Assembly: GCF_021560175.1 (NCBI RefSeq)
Contig: NZ_CP091110.1
Location: forward strand, 4,838,501-4,902,500
Length of the DNA stretch: 64,000 nt
Source of the DNA: Neobacillus drentensis
GTDB taxonomy: Bacteria > Bacillota > Bacilli > Bacillales > Cytobacillaceae
Reading direction: 5' to 3'
Positions within the stretch are counted from its first letter, which is position 1. Each line of letters opens with the position of its first letter. Positions 7,262-15,723 of this stretch are shown piece after piece. Under the pieces are notes generated by a model. That model made no database searches, was not told where the DNA came from, and was given only the letters and a program-made list of their open reading frames with translations. The position numbers and the translations under genes are program-made.

Positions 7262-8098
7262 TTATGACACCTCTTTATCCTTAAGATATCGCAATTGATA
7301 ATATTTGTGGGCAAAGTCCGTAACTTTGCGTGTTAATTGATAATTGGTTGCAGCGCCAATGGCCATACTGACAAGTGGTATACCTTGGATTGCTTTTTTC
7401 CGGAACAGCATAATCACCATTGCTTTAAACAGCTGCTGGATCGGTTGTTCCAGCCAAGAAATATCAGAAATTTTCTCATTGCCCTCATAAAAATATAACT
7501 CTTCTTGCTGCTCTAATTCCGCGATCAAAGAAGCCCAGCCCTCTTTTTGGATTCTCGGCGGCAATGTGGCGGTATGGAATACCTTTAAAGACGTCATCAT
7601 TTCAAATGGGGTATTCACCTCAAATCCGTAGGTCATCGCAATCAATTGAACCACCCGCAGATTTATCACTGCCATTGCCGGAATATCTGCCCCTAACAAA
7701 AGCGTACCTCCCGTCCCAGAAAGTCCGCCTTGGGTAAAGGAATAGAGGCGATGCCTGGCAATTTGCTGCTCCGCTATGTATTGTAATTGGTCAATATCCA
7801 ATTTTCGCAGGTCTGCGATATTCTCTATATCTTTTCGGAAGATTCTTCCTGATCCCAGTATTCTTTCCTTTGCATCCATTTGAAGCTGTGAACCTTGAAT
7901 AATACTATGTAAATGAAATAACCAACCATCGATTACGGAAAAAAATTGCCTTTGAATCTTTTCCGGTAATAAAGAAAAAGATCGTTCCAAATACTTTTCA
8001 TAGAGTAACTGAAAATCATTGGCTTCATAGCTTAATAAGTTTTTTTCCCATGAGCGAATTTCATTCAGAACAACTAGTTCACGGTCCGTCAATGGCAA
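7262..8098 (-). CDS. EcsC family protein
   Basis: The 278-residue protein carries the EcsC domain. The typical core is GGLSGTGGTLLLGADIPAMAVINLRVVQLIAMTYGF-like (residues about 125-165), a glycine-rich amphipathic segment near membrane-facing hydrophobic helices. EcsC proteins are associated with the EcsAB ABC transporter in B. subtilis, but this copy has no ecsAB beside it and its function is unknown. Translation starts at a TTG (8098) with GGAGG seven bases upstream. It forms a two-gene unit with moaB, an association whose meaning I cannot deduce. Confidence 0.8.
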   Translation of the reverse strand: MPLTDRELVVLNEIRSWEKNLLSYEANDFQLLYEKYLERSFSLLPEKIQRQFFSVIDGWLFHLHSIIQGSQLQMDAKERILGSGRIFRKDIENIADLRKLDIDQLQYIAEQQIARHRLYSFTQGGLSGTGGTLLLGADIPAMAVINLRVVQLIAMTYGFEVNTPFEMMTSLKVFHTATLPPRIQKEGWASLIAELEQQEELYFYEGNEKISDISWLEQPIQQLFKAMVIMLFRKKAIQGIPLVSMAIGAATNYQLTRKVTDFAHKYYQLRYLKDKEVS

Positions 8099-8159
8099 TG
8101 TAATCCCTCCTGCTCATTGTATCTTTTTCCAGTATATCACATTAAAACAGGACTGAAAA

Positions 8160-8195
8160 AAGGCAAAAGCCACAATAAGAGCTTTTGCCTTTTCC
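8160..8195. terminator. Terminator of ackA
   Basis: The 9-bp stem GGCAAAAGC/GCTTTTGCC with flanking A and T runs lies about 30 bases after the ackA stop. Confidence 0.85.
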
Positions 8196-8223
8196 TTGAA
8201 TATAAAATTACCTAAAATTAACC

Positions 8224-9411
8224 TTAGTGTGTTAAACGAACAACGTCACGGGCAATCATAACCTCTTCATTTGTAGGTATGATGATTACTTTAACTGGGG
8301 AATGAGGATAGTTGATAAATGCTTCCTCTCCTCTTACCTTGTTTAAAGCAGGATCCCAATATACACCCATAAATTCTAAGCCTTTTAAAATACGTTCTCT
8401 AATTGGGTCACTATTTTCGCCAATACCAGCTGTGAAAATAATCGCATCTACGCCATACATCCGAGCAGCATATGAACCGATATATTTATGAATACGATTA
8501 GCAAACACATCCAAGGCAAGCTCTGCACGCTCATTTCCTTTGTCAGCTTCACCAATAATATCCCGAAGATCACTTGAAAAACCAGAAACAGCTAGCATAC
8601 CGCTCTTTTTATTTAACACATCAAGCACTTCTTCAGCTGTTTGATTGGTTTTCTCCATGATATAAGGAATAAGCGCTGGGTCAATATTCCCTGAACGGGT
8701 CCCCATGGTTACCCCTGCCAGCGGTGTGAATCCCATAGATGTGTCAATAGACTTGCCGCCTTCAATCGCAGCGATACTTGCTCCATTTCCTAGGTGACAG
8801 GAGAGTAAACGAAGTTGTTCAATCGGGCGCCCTAATAATTCTGCCGCACGCTGTGACACATATTTGTGGCTTGTTCCATGGAAACCATATTTACGAATTC
8901 CATATTTTTTATAGTATTCATATGGCAAGCTGTATAGAAAAGAGCTCTCAGGCATTGTTTGATGAAAGGCTGTATCGAACACAGCAACTGCCGGTACATT
9001 AGGAAGAACCTGTTTGAATGCTTTAATACCAGTAGCATTTGCTGGATTATGCAATGGAGCTAATTCTGATAACTCTTCAATTTTAGCTAAAACTTCATCG
9101 GTAATTAAAGCTGAATCGTTAAAAGTTTCTCCTCCGTGGACGACGCGGTGTCCAATTCCTTCAATTTCATTAAGAGATTCGATAATACCTAATGAAGTCA
9201 ATTTATCCAATAGCATCTTAACTGCAATATCATGATCGGGAATATCAGTGACTTCTTCGATTTTTTCTCCATTAACCGTTATATTAAAAATTGAATCATT
9301 CAGACCAATTCTTTCAATTAGTCCTTTTGTAATTACCTCTTCGCTAGGCATTTCGAATAACTGAAACTTCAACGAAGAACTACCTGCATTGATTGCAATA
9401 ATTTTTGCCAT
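8224..9411 (-). CDS. ackA: Acetate kinase
   Basis: The 395-residue enzyme interconverts acetyl phosphate plus ADP and acetate plus ATP, the last step of overflow acetate formation. The family signatures are present: N-terminal [13 protein letters not shown], the GHRVVHGG segment near residue 90 with a substrate-binding Arg, [10 protein letters not shown] near 148 with the catalytic Asp, HLGNGAS near 207, and the nucleotide-binding FTAGIGEN near 326. AAAGGAG precedes the ATG. Upstream are a plausible sigma-A promoter and a perfect cre at activation distance, so CcpA is likely to switch it on during growth on good carbon sources, as in B. subtilis. Confidence 0.97.
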   Translation of the reverse strand: MAKIIAINAGSSSLKFQLFEMPSEEVITKGLIERIGLNDSIFNITVNGEKIEEVTDIPDHDIAVKMLLDKLTSLGIIESLNEIEGIGHRVVHGGETFNDSALITDEVLAKIEELSELAPLHNPANATGIKAFKQVLPNVPAVAVFDTAFHQTMPESSFLYSLPYEYYKKYGIRKYGFHGTSHKYVSQRAAELLGRPIEQLRLLSCHLGNGASIAAIEGGKSIDTSMGFTPLAGVTMGTRSGNIDPALIPYIMEKTNQTAEEVLDVLNKKSGMLAVSGFSSDLRDIIGEADKGNERAELALDVFANRIHKYIGSYAARMYGVDAIIFTAGIGENSDPIRERILKGLEFMGVYWDPALNKVRGEEAFINYPHSPVKVIIIPTNEEVMIARDVVRLTH

Positions 9412-9517
9412 TTTTTAGAACGCTCCTTTTATATAACAACATCGACTTGAAGTAAATTTTGTTTTAATACACCTTTATTTTGCGCAAACCGACCCTGTTT
9501 ATTTCCCTCAATTTTTC

Positions 9518-9546
9518 ATTTAATCACTGTAGGTAAGACATTACAA
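9518..9546 (-). promoter_or_regulatory. Predicted sigma-A promoter of ackA
   Basis: On the minus strand TTGTAA (9546-9541) and TTAAAT (9523-9518) are separated by exactly 17 bases. The inferred start is near 9511. The weak match to consensus fits a promoter that needs an activator. Confidence 0.5.
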
Positions 9547-9559
9547 GGAATAAATCATT

Positions 9560-9573
9560 TGATACCGATTACA
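9560..9573 (-). promoter_or_regulatory. cre site (CcpA operator) upstream of ackA
   Basis: TGTAATCGGTATCA matches all fixed positions of the Bacillus consensus TGWAANCGNTNWCA. Its centre is about 55-56 bp upstream of the inferred ackA start. That is the spacing known for CcpA activation of ackA in B. subtilis. Confidence 0.75.
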
Positions 9574-9621
9574 TTACAAATGTTCATATATTCACAAATT
9601 TCACAATTACGTGAAAACAAA

Positions 9622-9662
9622 ATAAAGGATAAAGAGGTGAATTTCACCTGCCTTATCCTTTA
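9622..9662 (-). terminator. Terminator overlapping the end of ytxK
   Basis: A long stem contains the ytxK stop codon region. Paired AAAGGATAA/TTATCCTTT outer arms enclose AGGTGAA/TTCACCT, followed on the minus strand by ATTTTG. ytxK and ackA are therefore probably separate transcripts. Confidence 0.65.
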
Positions 9663-10636
9663 TTTTCTTGAAACCACTTTTCCATCTTTGTAAGGATTTT
9701 ATCCATTTCATACGCATTTGAAAGGCTGGGTAAATTCACCAGCAACGCTTGCTTAGGGGGCTGAATATCTTCGCCCTTCTTTTGTAGGATTAAAATACTT
9801 TTCGCTGAACTCTTATTTTTAAAGATACTGGTTGGCAATTGCAGCAGTCCTTGGATATACACATGATCCTTTATGTATTCGTGAAGCTGCGGTGCCTGTT
9901 CACTTTCAAATAGTCCATTAGGAACCAAGAAGAAGAGATATCCCCCTGCATTCGTATGACGGACACCTTGTTCAATAAACAAGTGATGGGAATAAGTATG
10001 GCCCGTATCCGCTTTTAATTGATAATCGGCTGCCCTGACATCATTCGGATAGTAGCCAACAGGTAAATCAGCGATTACAGCATCGACTGGGTCAATAAAT
10101 AAAGATTCTAAGCTATCTTGATTAAAGAATTGAATCGGATGACCCTGCAAGTTTGCATTCACATAGGCGAGCTTGATTAGAATATCGTCAATTTCTACAC
10201 CAATCGCGGTTATTTGTTTACGCGAATGATTCATTACTGTTGTTAAAAGATTTCCTGTTCCAACAGCTGGATCAAGGAGACGGAAGGATGGTTTCTGCAT
10301 AAATTTTTCAACTAAATACCCGACGAGCATTCCCACAGAATCGGGAGTCATTTGATGATTTGGCTGCACATTTTCCTTCATACCTTTTAGAATCACTAAC
10401 TGAAAGGCTTTGCGAAGGTCCTCATTGGAAAAGTTGTCCAAACTAAGTTCACTGTACTGTTTTTTAAGCCGCTTGACGGTTAGTTCACTTAACTCATCCT
10501 GCAGAATAGCTCCTTGGAATAGATTTTCACCCGTATCAGCAAGTGCTTCAAGATAACTGCAAGCTAATTCCTCTTGTAAAATAAGGGCAGTTTCATTAAA
10601 TAATGTAAATAACTCTTCTATTGGAGAAATGTTCAT
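9653..10636 (-). CDS. ytxK: YtxK, class I SAM-dependent (adenine-type) methyltransferase
   Basis: The 327-residue protein is of the N-6 DNA methylase type. The SAM-binding segment LLDPAVGTGNLL is near residue 119. The catalytic motif here reads ADLPVGYYPND near residue 189, where true N6-adenine methylases have (N/D)PPY. There is no target-recognition subunit or restriction gene nearby, and the substrate of this conserved Bacillus protein is unknown. It lies just upstream of ackA, as in B. subtilis. A GGAGG site precedes the ATG. The PVGY in place of PPY means catalysis on DNA cannot be assumed. Confidence 0.85.
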   Translation of the reverse strand: MNISPIEELFTLFNETALILQEELACSYLEALADTGENLFQGAILQDELSELTVKRLKKQYSELSLDNFSNEDLRKAFQLVILKGMKENVQPNHQMTPDSVGMLVGYLVEKFMQKPSFRLLDPAVGTGNLLTTVMNHSRKQITAIGVEIDDILIKLAYVNANLQGHPIQFFNQDSLESLFIDPVDAVIADLPVGYYPNDVRAADYQLKADTGHTYSHHLFIEQGVRHTNAGGYLFFLVPNGLFESEQAPQLHEYIKDHVYIQGLLQLPTSIFKNKSSAKSILILQKKGEDIQPPKQALLVNLPSLSNAYEMDKILTKMEKWFQENKG

Positions 10637-10697
10637 TGTTTCCCTCCATTACTAAATTTCCTTATTCATTCTATACGAGTATGTATTTTTTAAACAA

Positions 10698-10728
10698 GTA
10701 AAAAGACCTCGCAATTTCACGAGGCCCT
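10698..10728 (-). terminator. Terminator downstream of tpx and its 3' repeat
   Basis: The CCTCG/CGAGG stem is followed on the minus strand by TCTTTTTAC. A tpx transcript would run through the repeat at 10752-10883 before ending here. Confidence 0.55.
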
Positions 10729-10751
10729 TTTCAGAATGACAAATTTTATTA

Positions 10752-10883
10752 CTTTTCAAGCGGTCCAGCTCCAGCGCCTAGCCCCTCGAGGTCACTTCGA
10801 TCCTGCCGATGAAGTCAAAGAACGACTTCACCGTCAGGCCCGCAAGTAGCTGTCGGGGCTGGTCAAGGCGCTTCCGCTTTTCT
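10752..10883 (-). repeat. 3'-end GC-rich repeat, copy A (after tpx)
   Basis: On the minus strand the unit begins AGAAAAGCGGAAGCGCC two to three bases after the tpx stop. It ends GGGGCTAGGCGCTGGAGCTGGACC. GCGCC and GGCGC near its two ends can pair. It shares both ends with copies at 13753-13876 and 49871-49950, while the centre varies. Confidence 0.75.
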
Positions 10884-10885
10884 GT

Positions 10886-11392
10886 TTATTTTGCGTTTCT
10901 AGCTGCGTCAAGTGCTGCTTCATAATTTGGATGGTTAGTTGCTTCACTAACATATTCAACATAAACAACTGTATCACTTGAATCTACTACGAAAACAGCA
11001 CGAGTTAAAAGTCTTAACTCTTGAATTGCAACTCCATATGCTTCACCAAAAGAAAGATCACGGTGGTCAGAAAGAGTTTGAACATTTTCAATTCCAGCAG
11101 CTGCACACCAGCGCTTTTGTGCAAATGGTAAGTCAACGCTTACTGTTAAGATTTTAACATTCCCTAAAGAGTTAGCTTCTTCATTGAAACGGCGTGTTTC
11201 TGCATCACAAACACCTGTATCTAAAGATGGTACAGATGAAATTAAGCGAACTTGCCCCTTCGTATTTTCAAGAGTCACTTCTGATAAGTCATTGGCAAGA
11301 ACAGTGAAATTTGGAGCCTTGTCGCCCACTTTCACCTCATTGCCAAGCAGTGTAATTGCATTTCCTTTAAATGTAACATTTGCCATACTCAT
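10886..11392 (-). CDS. tpx: Thiol peroxidase Tpx (atypical 2-Cys peroxiredoxin)
   Basis: The 168-residue peroxiredoxin reduces hydroperoxides using thioredoxin. The peroxidatic cysteine is in [14 protein letters not shown] near residue 60 and the resolving cysteine in [10 protein letters not shown] near residue 94, the spacing typical of Tpx. It acts in the cytosol. The strong AAAGGAGGAT site can serve either the ATG at 11392 or the one at 11386 (MANVTF); the latter matches the family N-terminus better, so the first two residues are uncertain. The gene stands alone and is followed by a GC-rich repeat. Confidence 0.95.
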   Translation of the reverse strand: MSMANVTFKGNAITLLGNEVKVGDKAPNFTVLANDLSEVTLENTKGQVRLISSVPSLDTGVCDAETRRFNEEANSLGNVKILTVSVDLPFAQKRWCAAAGIENVQTLSDHRDLSFGEAYGVAIQELRLLTRAVFVVDSSDTVVYVEYVSEATNHPNYEAALDAARNAK

Positions 11393-11550
11393 TCATCCTC
11401 CTTTGTCGTATTAAAGCCATTTGCTTAAAAACAATCAGACTTTAATTATGTACAGTGTAAATATATCTGTTCAAAACTATTTTTGCAATTATTTGAACTA
11501 AGAATTTTAGTTAATAGAGTAAAGCAGTAATAGGAGCGGAAAACACAAAA

Positions 11551-11592
11551 GAAAAAGTTAACCTTCCAAAAATCTCGGAAGATTAACTTTCT
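11551..11592 (-). terminator. Terminator of gerW
   Basis: The outer arms AAAGTTAA/TTAACTTT and inner arms CTTCC/GGAAG form a long stem just after the gerW stop, with flanking A and T runs. Confidence 0.8.
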
Positions 11593-11596
11593 TACT

Positions 11597-12061
11597 TTAT
11601 AATTCTAAATCAACTTTAGGCTGCTGTTGCTGAGATTGCGGTTGTGACTGCTGTTGGGATTGCTGCTGTTTCCCCTCATCTTTTTTCGAGAACATTTGCT
11701 GTATTTTATCGACAGCCTGCGGGGCAAGCTCTAGGATTTTCTCGTATAAATGAGTGCTTTCGTCTAAATGAAGCATTTTTACACCTTGAGAATTTACGAT
11801 TAGAAAAGCGATAGGAGTAATAGACACACCACCACCACTTCCTCCGCCAAATGGAAGTTGAGACTGTCCTTCTTTTTGACCACTTTCGAGTTTGAACTCA
11901 CTACCCCCGGCAGCAAATCCAAATCCAACCTTTGATACTGTTAAAATAACACTTCCGTCTGGGGTTTCTACCGGATCACCTATAATCGTATTTACATCAA
12001 TCATTTCTTTTAAGCTTTCCATTGCGGTCGTCATCAAACCTTGAATTGGATGGTCAGACAT
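11597..12061 (-). CDS. gerW: GerW (YtfJ) sporulation protein
   Basis: The 154-residue protein matches the GerW/YtfJ family. Its N-terminus is HPIQGLMTTAMESLKEMIDVNTIIGDP. A glycine-rich loop (PFGGGSGGGVSITPIAFLIV) lies near residues 70-90. The C-terminal tail is extremely Gln-rich (about residues 128-150). In B. subtilis YtfJ is a forespore protein needed for L-alanine-triggered germination. It lies 14 bases downstream of ytfI, so the two are probably cotranscribed. A GGAGG site precedes the ATG. The poly-Gln tail probably varies in length between species. Confidence 0.92.
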   Translation of the reverse strand: MSDHPIQGLMTTAMESLKEMIDVNTIIGDPVETPDGSVILTVSKVGFGFAAGGSEFKLESGQKEGQSQLPFGGGSGGGVSITPIAFLIVNSQGVKMLHLDESTHLYEKILELAPQAVDKIQQMFSKKDEGKQQQSQQQSQPQSQQQQPKVDLEL

Positions 12062-12075
12062 GGTTATTTCCTCCT

Positions 12076-12771
12076 CTATGAAACGGATTTAGTTTTTTCT
12101 TCTCGATGATTTGTACTGCCTTTTAGGTTCGGTTTCCCGCCCCTCCAGAATCTAATCAGTTTTAATCCTGCGAGAATAGCATACCCGATTCGAAACTGAA
12201 ACATACATGTTAACTTTGTATGGATAACAGTTGCCTGAAAATGGGGGGTCACCGTTAATTGCGGCATTTCTTTCAACCTCATATAATGGCTGAGGAGTCC
12301 TACAATGCCTCCTTTAACAGCCCATAAAGCACCAGTCATCATCCCAGTATGAGCGGCGTCGCCAACCCCCATTAAGGTTTGCCACTCAAAATTTTTAATC
12401 GTGACCTTTTGTAAAAACTTTTTGACTATTACACTCAAACCGAAAACCTTATGCAGGATATGTTTTGTTCTTTGGAGTTTACTTAAAAAATCCTGCTTGG
12501 TTAATTGACTTACATCCGCTTCAGTGTCTTTATCAGGAGTGTCTCCCATTTGAGTTTTGCTTTTCACCACAATACTTGGGGAATCATCATCCACTTTAAT
12601 TTCGGGTACTTTTATTTTGTATTTAATTAAGCCAAACAATACTCGTAACTCTATCTTTAAATCGTCATTATCGTTTAGATGGGTATAGAAAACATAGATC
12701 GTCAACTTTGTAAAAATAATTAATAGAAATAAGAACAATAAGATCATAAGAGAGAGAAGAAGCCAAAACAT
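12076..12771 (-). CDS. ytfI: YtfI, DUF2953 membrane-anchored protein
   Basis: The 231-residue protein has one strong N-terminal transmembrane helix (residues about 2-24), then a domain typical of DUF2953. That includes a FGLIKYKI segment near residue 47 and a C-terminal part ending with RIGYAILAGLKLIRFWRGG. Its function is unknown. In Bacillus it precedes gerW and the pair is linked to sporulation, which fits the 14-base spacing here. AAGGATG before the ATG is an acceptable ribosome site. In B. subtilis yteJ and sppA separate this pair from nadK2; both are missing here. Confidence 0.88.
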   Translation of the reverse strand: MFWLLLSLMILLFLFLLIIFTKLTIYVFYTHLNDNDDLKIELRVLFGLIKYKIKVPEIKVDDDSPSIVVKSKTQMGDTPDKDTEADVSQLTKQDFLSKLQRTKHILHKVFGLSVIVKKFLQKVTIKNFEWQTLMGVGDAAHTGMMTGALWAVKGGIVGLLSHYMRLKEMPQLTVTPHFQATVIHTKLTCMFQFRIGYAILAGLKLIRFWRGGKPNLKGSTNHREEKTKSVS

Positions 12772-12948
12772 TTTCTCACATCCTTTCAGCCCATTATTAT
12801 TTGCTTTTATCTAAAAAATAAACCTGCCATACGATCTTGATAGGTTGATCCTGCTTTTATATTATTTCTAAAAAATGCTAAACTAAATTCAGATGTTTTA
12901 ATTTTCAGCATGATATGACATCTTCATCATCTTACTGGGGGAATGAAA

Positions 12949-13752
12949 ATGGAGATCAGACGAAATATTTATTTATATCACAAACGGGATGCGGATTTAC
13001 TTTTGAAAATGGCACCCCTGCTAGAACTAGCGAAACGGTATGATTTTACCATTGTGGATGATTACCGTAAGGCTAACATTATTGCCAGTGTAGGTGACGA
13101 TGGAACATTCTTACAAGCGGTAAGAAAAACTGGTTTCAGGGAAGATTGCCTTTATATGGGGATTTCAGTCCTGGATAGTTTGAGTATGTATTGTGATTTC
13201 CGCATTAATGATACCTCAAAAATGATTGAGGCGATTACCATGAATGAACAATTAAAGGTCCGCCGTTATCCTACCATTGAGGTAACAGTCGATGGTCAAA
13301 GTACATTCCGTTGTTTGAATGAATTTAGCATCAGATCATCTATTATTAAAACACTTGTGATGGACGTATTTATTGATCAGCTGCATCTTGAAACGTTTCG
13401 AGGTGATGGATTAATTGTCGCTACCCCAACAGGCAGTACCGCCTATAATAAATCCGTTAGCGGCTCGATTGTGGACCCGCTGCTCTCTTGTATGCAGGTT
13501 AGTGAGGTGGCATCTGTTAATACGAATCAATATCGAACACTCGGTGCTTCCTTTATTGTTGGAAGTGAACGCACACTTACCCTGAGAATTATTCAGGAAG
13601 GGAATGACCACCCTACCATGGGGATGGATAACGAGGCCTTAAGTATCCGTCATGTTGAATCCATCCAAATTAAAATTAGTGATAACAAAATAAAAACCTT
13701 AAAATTAAAAGATAACGCTTTTTGGAATAAAGTAAAGCGAACCTTTCTATAA
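12949..13752 (+). CDS. nadK2: NAD kinase 2 (YtdI) with altered GGDGT motif
   Basis: The 267-residue protein phosphorylates NAD to NADP. Family features include CLNEFSIRSS near residue 124, the FRGDGLIVATPTGSTAYNKS segment near residues 150-170, and the C-terminal IKTLKLKDNAFWNKVKRTFL-type end. The nucleotide-binding motif, normally GGDGT, reads G-D-D-G-T here (ASVGDDGTFLQ near residue 47): the second glycine codon is GAC. I start at 12949 (MEIRRN), six bases after GGGGGA; the ATG at 12943 is too close. A GC-rich repeat begins directly at its stop codon, and an IS lies 190 bases downstream. Confidence 0.92.
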   Translation: MEIRRNIYLYHKRDADLLLKMAPLLELAKRYDFTIVDDYRKANIIASVGDDGTFLQAVRKTGFREDCLYMGISVLDSLSMYCDFRINDTSKMIEAITMNEQLKVRRYPTIEVTVDGQSTFRCLNEFSIRSSIIKTLVMDVFIDQLHLETFRGDGLIVATPTGSTAYNKSVSGSIVDPLLSCMQVSEVASVNTNQYRTLGASFIVGSERTLTLRIIQEGNDHPTMGMDNEALSIRHVESIQIKISDNKIKTLKLKDNAFWNKVKRTFL

Positions 13753-13876
13753 GAAAAGCGCAAGCGCCTTGGTCAGCCCCGACAAGCACAAGACGAGCCG
13801 GCCGAAAGGTTGCTTTTTAACCTTTTGGACGGATTGGCTTGTGACCTCGAGGGGCTAGGCGCTGGAGCTAGACAAT
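13753..13876 (+). repeat. 3'-end GC-rich repeat, copy B (after nadK2)
   Basis: The unit begins GAAAAGCGCAAGCGCC with no gap after the nadK2 TAA. It ends GAGGGGCTAGGCGCTGGAGCTAGACAATT. The ends can pair as GCGCC..GGCGC, and the middle contains a second hairpin (AAAGGTTG..AACCTTTT). It has the same orientation relative to its gene as copies A and C. Confidence 0.75.
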
Positions 13877-13914
13877 TCTCAAAGCCAAAAAAACTTTTAT
13901 AATTTCTCATAAAA

Positions 13915-13942
13915 AAACCTTATCCGCCATCGGATAAGGTTT
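13915..13942. repeat. Left copy of the 28-bp hairpin target duplication
   Basis: A 12-bp stem AAACCTTATCCG/CGGATAAGGTTT with loop CCAT abuts the left tip of the IS. The identical 28 bp flank the right tip at 15496-15523. It was probably the nadK2 terminator, but this copy has lost its T tract to the insertion. Confidence 0.85.
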
Positions 13943-15495
13943 CAGATTGTAGACAAAAGGCATCCGGATGTGCCAATCTGGGTGTCTTTTTGTTGTTTTT
14001 TTGCTCGTAAGAGCAAAAGTTAGGCCTATCCTATGCTTATTGCTACGCCATTTCTGGACTTATCCAAGTCCAATTGGCCATCTTTTTTAAATTCATGGCA
14101 GCAAAAGTAAGCATCGCTTGCATGGACAATTTTTTTAGGCCTCTTAAGGTTGTCCAACGCATACCATGCTTTTCCTTGGCATCTGCAAAAACACGTTCAA
14201 TGGTTTCTTTGCGTTTTGCGTAAATGCTTTTATTCTCTTGTGTCGAACGAAGATATTCGGCTTCTTCTATATGGTGTTCCCAGACATGACGCTGAATGAG
14301 TTTTTTATGTTCCTTACTCTGCGTGCATTTTGAAAGTAAGGGACATTTTTCACATTCAATCGGATTAGAGAAGTATTGACGGTAGCCTTCCTTCGTCGTA
14401 GTTGCATACTTCAATATTTGTCCTTGCGGACAGATATAACAATCGTAGTATTCATCATAAACATATTCATATTTTTTCATGTACCCCTCTTTCGTACGAG
14501 GGCGAGTATAAGGTAAAGCAGGTGTCATATCATTTTCAAATATGTATTGGGCAATAGCAGGTGTTTTATATCCAGCATCAGCAGCAACAGCAGAAGGTTT
14601 TCCTTGTTTCTCGATTACCTTTTCCAATAGTGGTTCGAAAATGACACTATCATGGACATTCCCAGGAGTTACAATTGCCCCTAATACAAAACCATTTCGA
14701 TCAGCGGCCGCATGGAATGAGTATGCGAACTGTTTCGTACGCTCGTCTTTTACGTAATAACCACTCTCAGGGTCAGTAGTACTTTTTTTTATTTCCTTAA
14801 ATTCCTCTTTCTCAAACTTATCTGGTGGAAATGGCTTTTTATCATGTTCTTCACGGTCTTTATTAATCTCTTCTTGTAGTCTTGCTTCGTATGCTTTCGT
14901 TTCTTTTCTAACTAATTTCTTCTCGAATTTATGTTTATTTGCACTTGCTTTTACATGGGTTGAATCTATAAATACATGCTCGCTACTAATCAATTTCTTA
15001 TCAGAGGCTTCCTTCAAAATACGATAGAAGATCTGTTCAAATAAATCTGTATCTTTAAAACGTCGTTCGTAATTTTTACCGAAGGTAGAGAAGTGAGGCA
15101 CTTTATCATAAAATCCAAAGCCTAAGAACCAACGATAAGCCAAATTTGTTTCGATTTCTTCAATAGTTCTTCGCATAGATCGAATACCGAAGGTGTATTG
15201 GATGAATGCCATCTTAATTAATATCACAGGATCAATGCTTGGGCGTCCTCTTTCAGTAGAATACATTTCTTGAACCAGGGGATAGATAAATGAAAAATCA
15301 ATAGAAGCTTCTAACTTGCGTACTAAATGGTTGGCCGGCACAAGTTGTTCTAAAGCTATCATTTCTAATTGGTCACGATTTATCTGTGTATTCTTACTTA
15401 ACATCTTATCCACCTCAAAAAAATTATCTATATCCCAATTATACAAAAAGGACTGCCTACAAACCCTTAATTTTTTCGGATTTGTCGACAGTCTG
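13943..15495 (-). mobile_element. IS1182-family insertion sequence, complete (1553 bp)
   Basis: Imperfect terminal inverted repeats CAGATTGTAGACAAA (left) and CAGACTGTCGACAAA (right, reverse complement) differ at two of 15 positions. They bound one intact transposase gene. The element is flanked on both sides by the same 28-bp hairpin, a target duplication. Members of this family are known for long, variable duplications and a liking for palindromic targets, which fits. Intact ends and frame suggest a recent, possibly active insertion. Confidence 0.9.
14043..15404 (-). CDS. IS1182-family transposase
   Basis: This 453-residue DDE transposase has a DUF772-type N-terminal domain (residues about 1-110, with RGRPSIDPVILIKM) and a DDE_Tnp_1-type catalytic domain. 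Acidic residues fit FIDSTHVKASANKHK (first Asp, near 150), VAADAGYKTPAIAQYI (second Asp, near 275) and ETIERVFADAKEKHGMRW (Glu, near 400). A cysteine pair (CEKCPLLSKC) sits before the last motif. I start at MLSKNTQ (15404), where GAGGTGG lies five bases upstream, rather than the ATG 14 codons earlier. The frame is uninterrupted, so it is probably functional. Confidence 0.93.
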   Translation of the reverse strand: MLSKNTQINRDQLEMIALEQLVPANHLVRKLEASIDFSFIYPLVQEMYSTERGRPSIDPVILIKMAFIQYTFGIRSMRRTIEEIETNLAYRWFLGFGFYDKVPHFSTFGKNYERRFKDTDLFEQIFYRILKEASDKKLISSEHVFIDSTHVKASANKHKFEKKLVRKETKAYEARLQEEINKDREEHDKKPFPPDKFEKEEFKEIKKSTTDPESGYYVKDERTKQFAYSFHAAADRNGFVLGAIVTPGNVHDSVIFEPLLEKVIEKQGKPSAVAADAGYKTPAIAQYIFENDMTPALPYTRPRTKEGYMKKYEYVYDEYYDCYICPQGQILKYATTTKEGYRQYFSNPIECEKCPLLSKCTQSKEHKKLIQRHVWEHHIEEAEYLRSTQENKSIYAKRKETIERVFADAKEKHGMRWTTLRGLKKLSMQAMLTFAAMNLKKMANWTWISPEMA

Positions 15496-15523
15496 AAACC
15501 TTATCCGCCATCGGATAAGGTTT
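15496..15523. repeat. Right copy of the 28-bp hairpin target duplication
   Basis: The sequence is identical to 13915-13942. This copy keeps the T run (TTT plus TTTGAA), so as a terminator on the plus strand it is still complete. Confidence 0.85.
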
Positions 15524-15533
15524 TTTGAATTAA

Positions 15534-15720
15534 GACTTGTTTTAAAGGGTATCGTTGATTTTTAGCATGTTGATTGGAACGGAAGGCGGCGAAGACTCCT
15601 GCGGGAGTACGGGGCAGGGGAGACCCCACAGGCGCAAGTGCGCCAAGGAGGCTCCCCGGCACGTCCGCGGAAAGCGAAGCCGCCTGGAGCGGAAATCAAC
15701 ATTCATGATTAACACAGCTT
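15534..15720 (+). repeat. MITE-like GC-rich repeat, copy 2 (typical form)
   Basis: This is the uninterrupted version of the element at 551-790. The right tip is TTAACACAGC, complementary to the CTGTGTTAA tip of copy 1, so the element has short terminal inverted repeats. The core has several GC hairpins (GGGGAGACCCC, GGCGCAAGTGCGCC). It ends three bases from the rarD stop codon. Confidence 0.75.
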
Positions 15721-15723
15721 AAA

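Noticed and set aside
9653-10636. YtxK as part of a restriction-modification system
   Set aside because: There is no specificity or restriction subunit nearby, and the protein is a conserved housekeeping neighbour of ackA in Bacillus.
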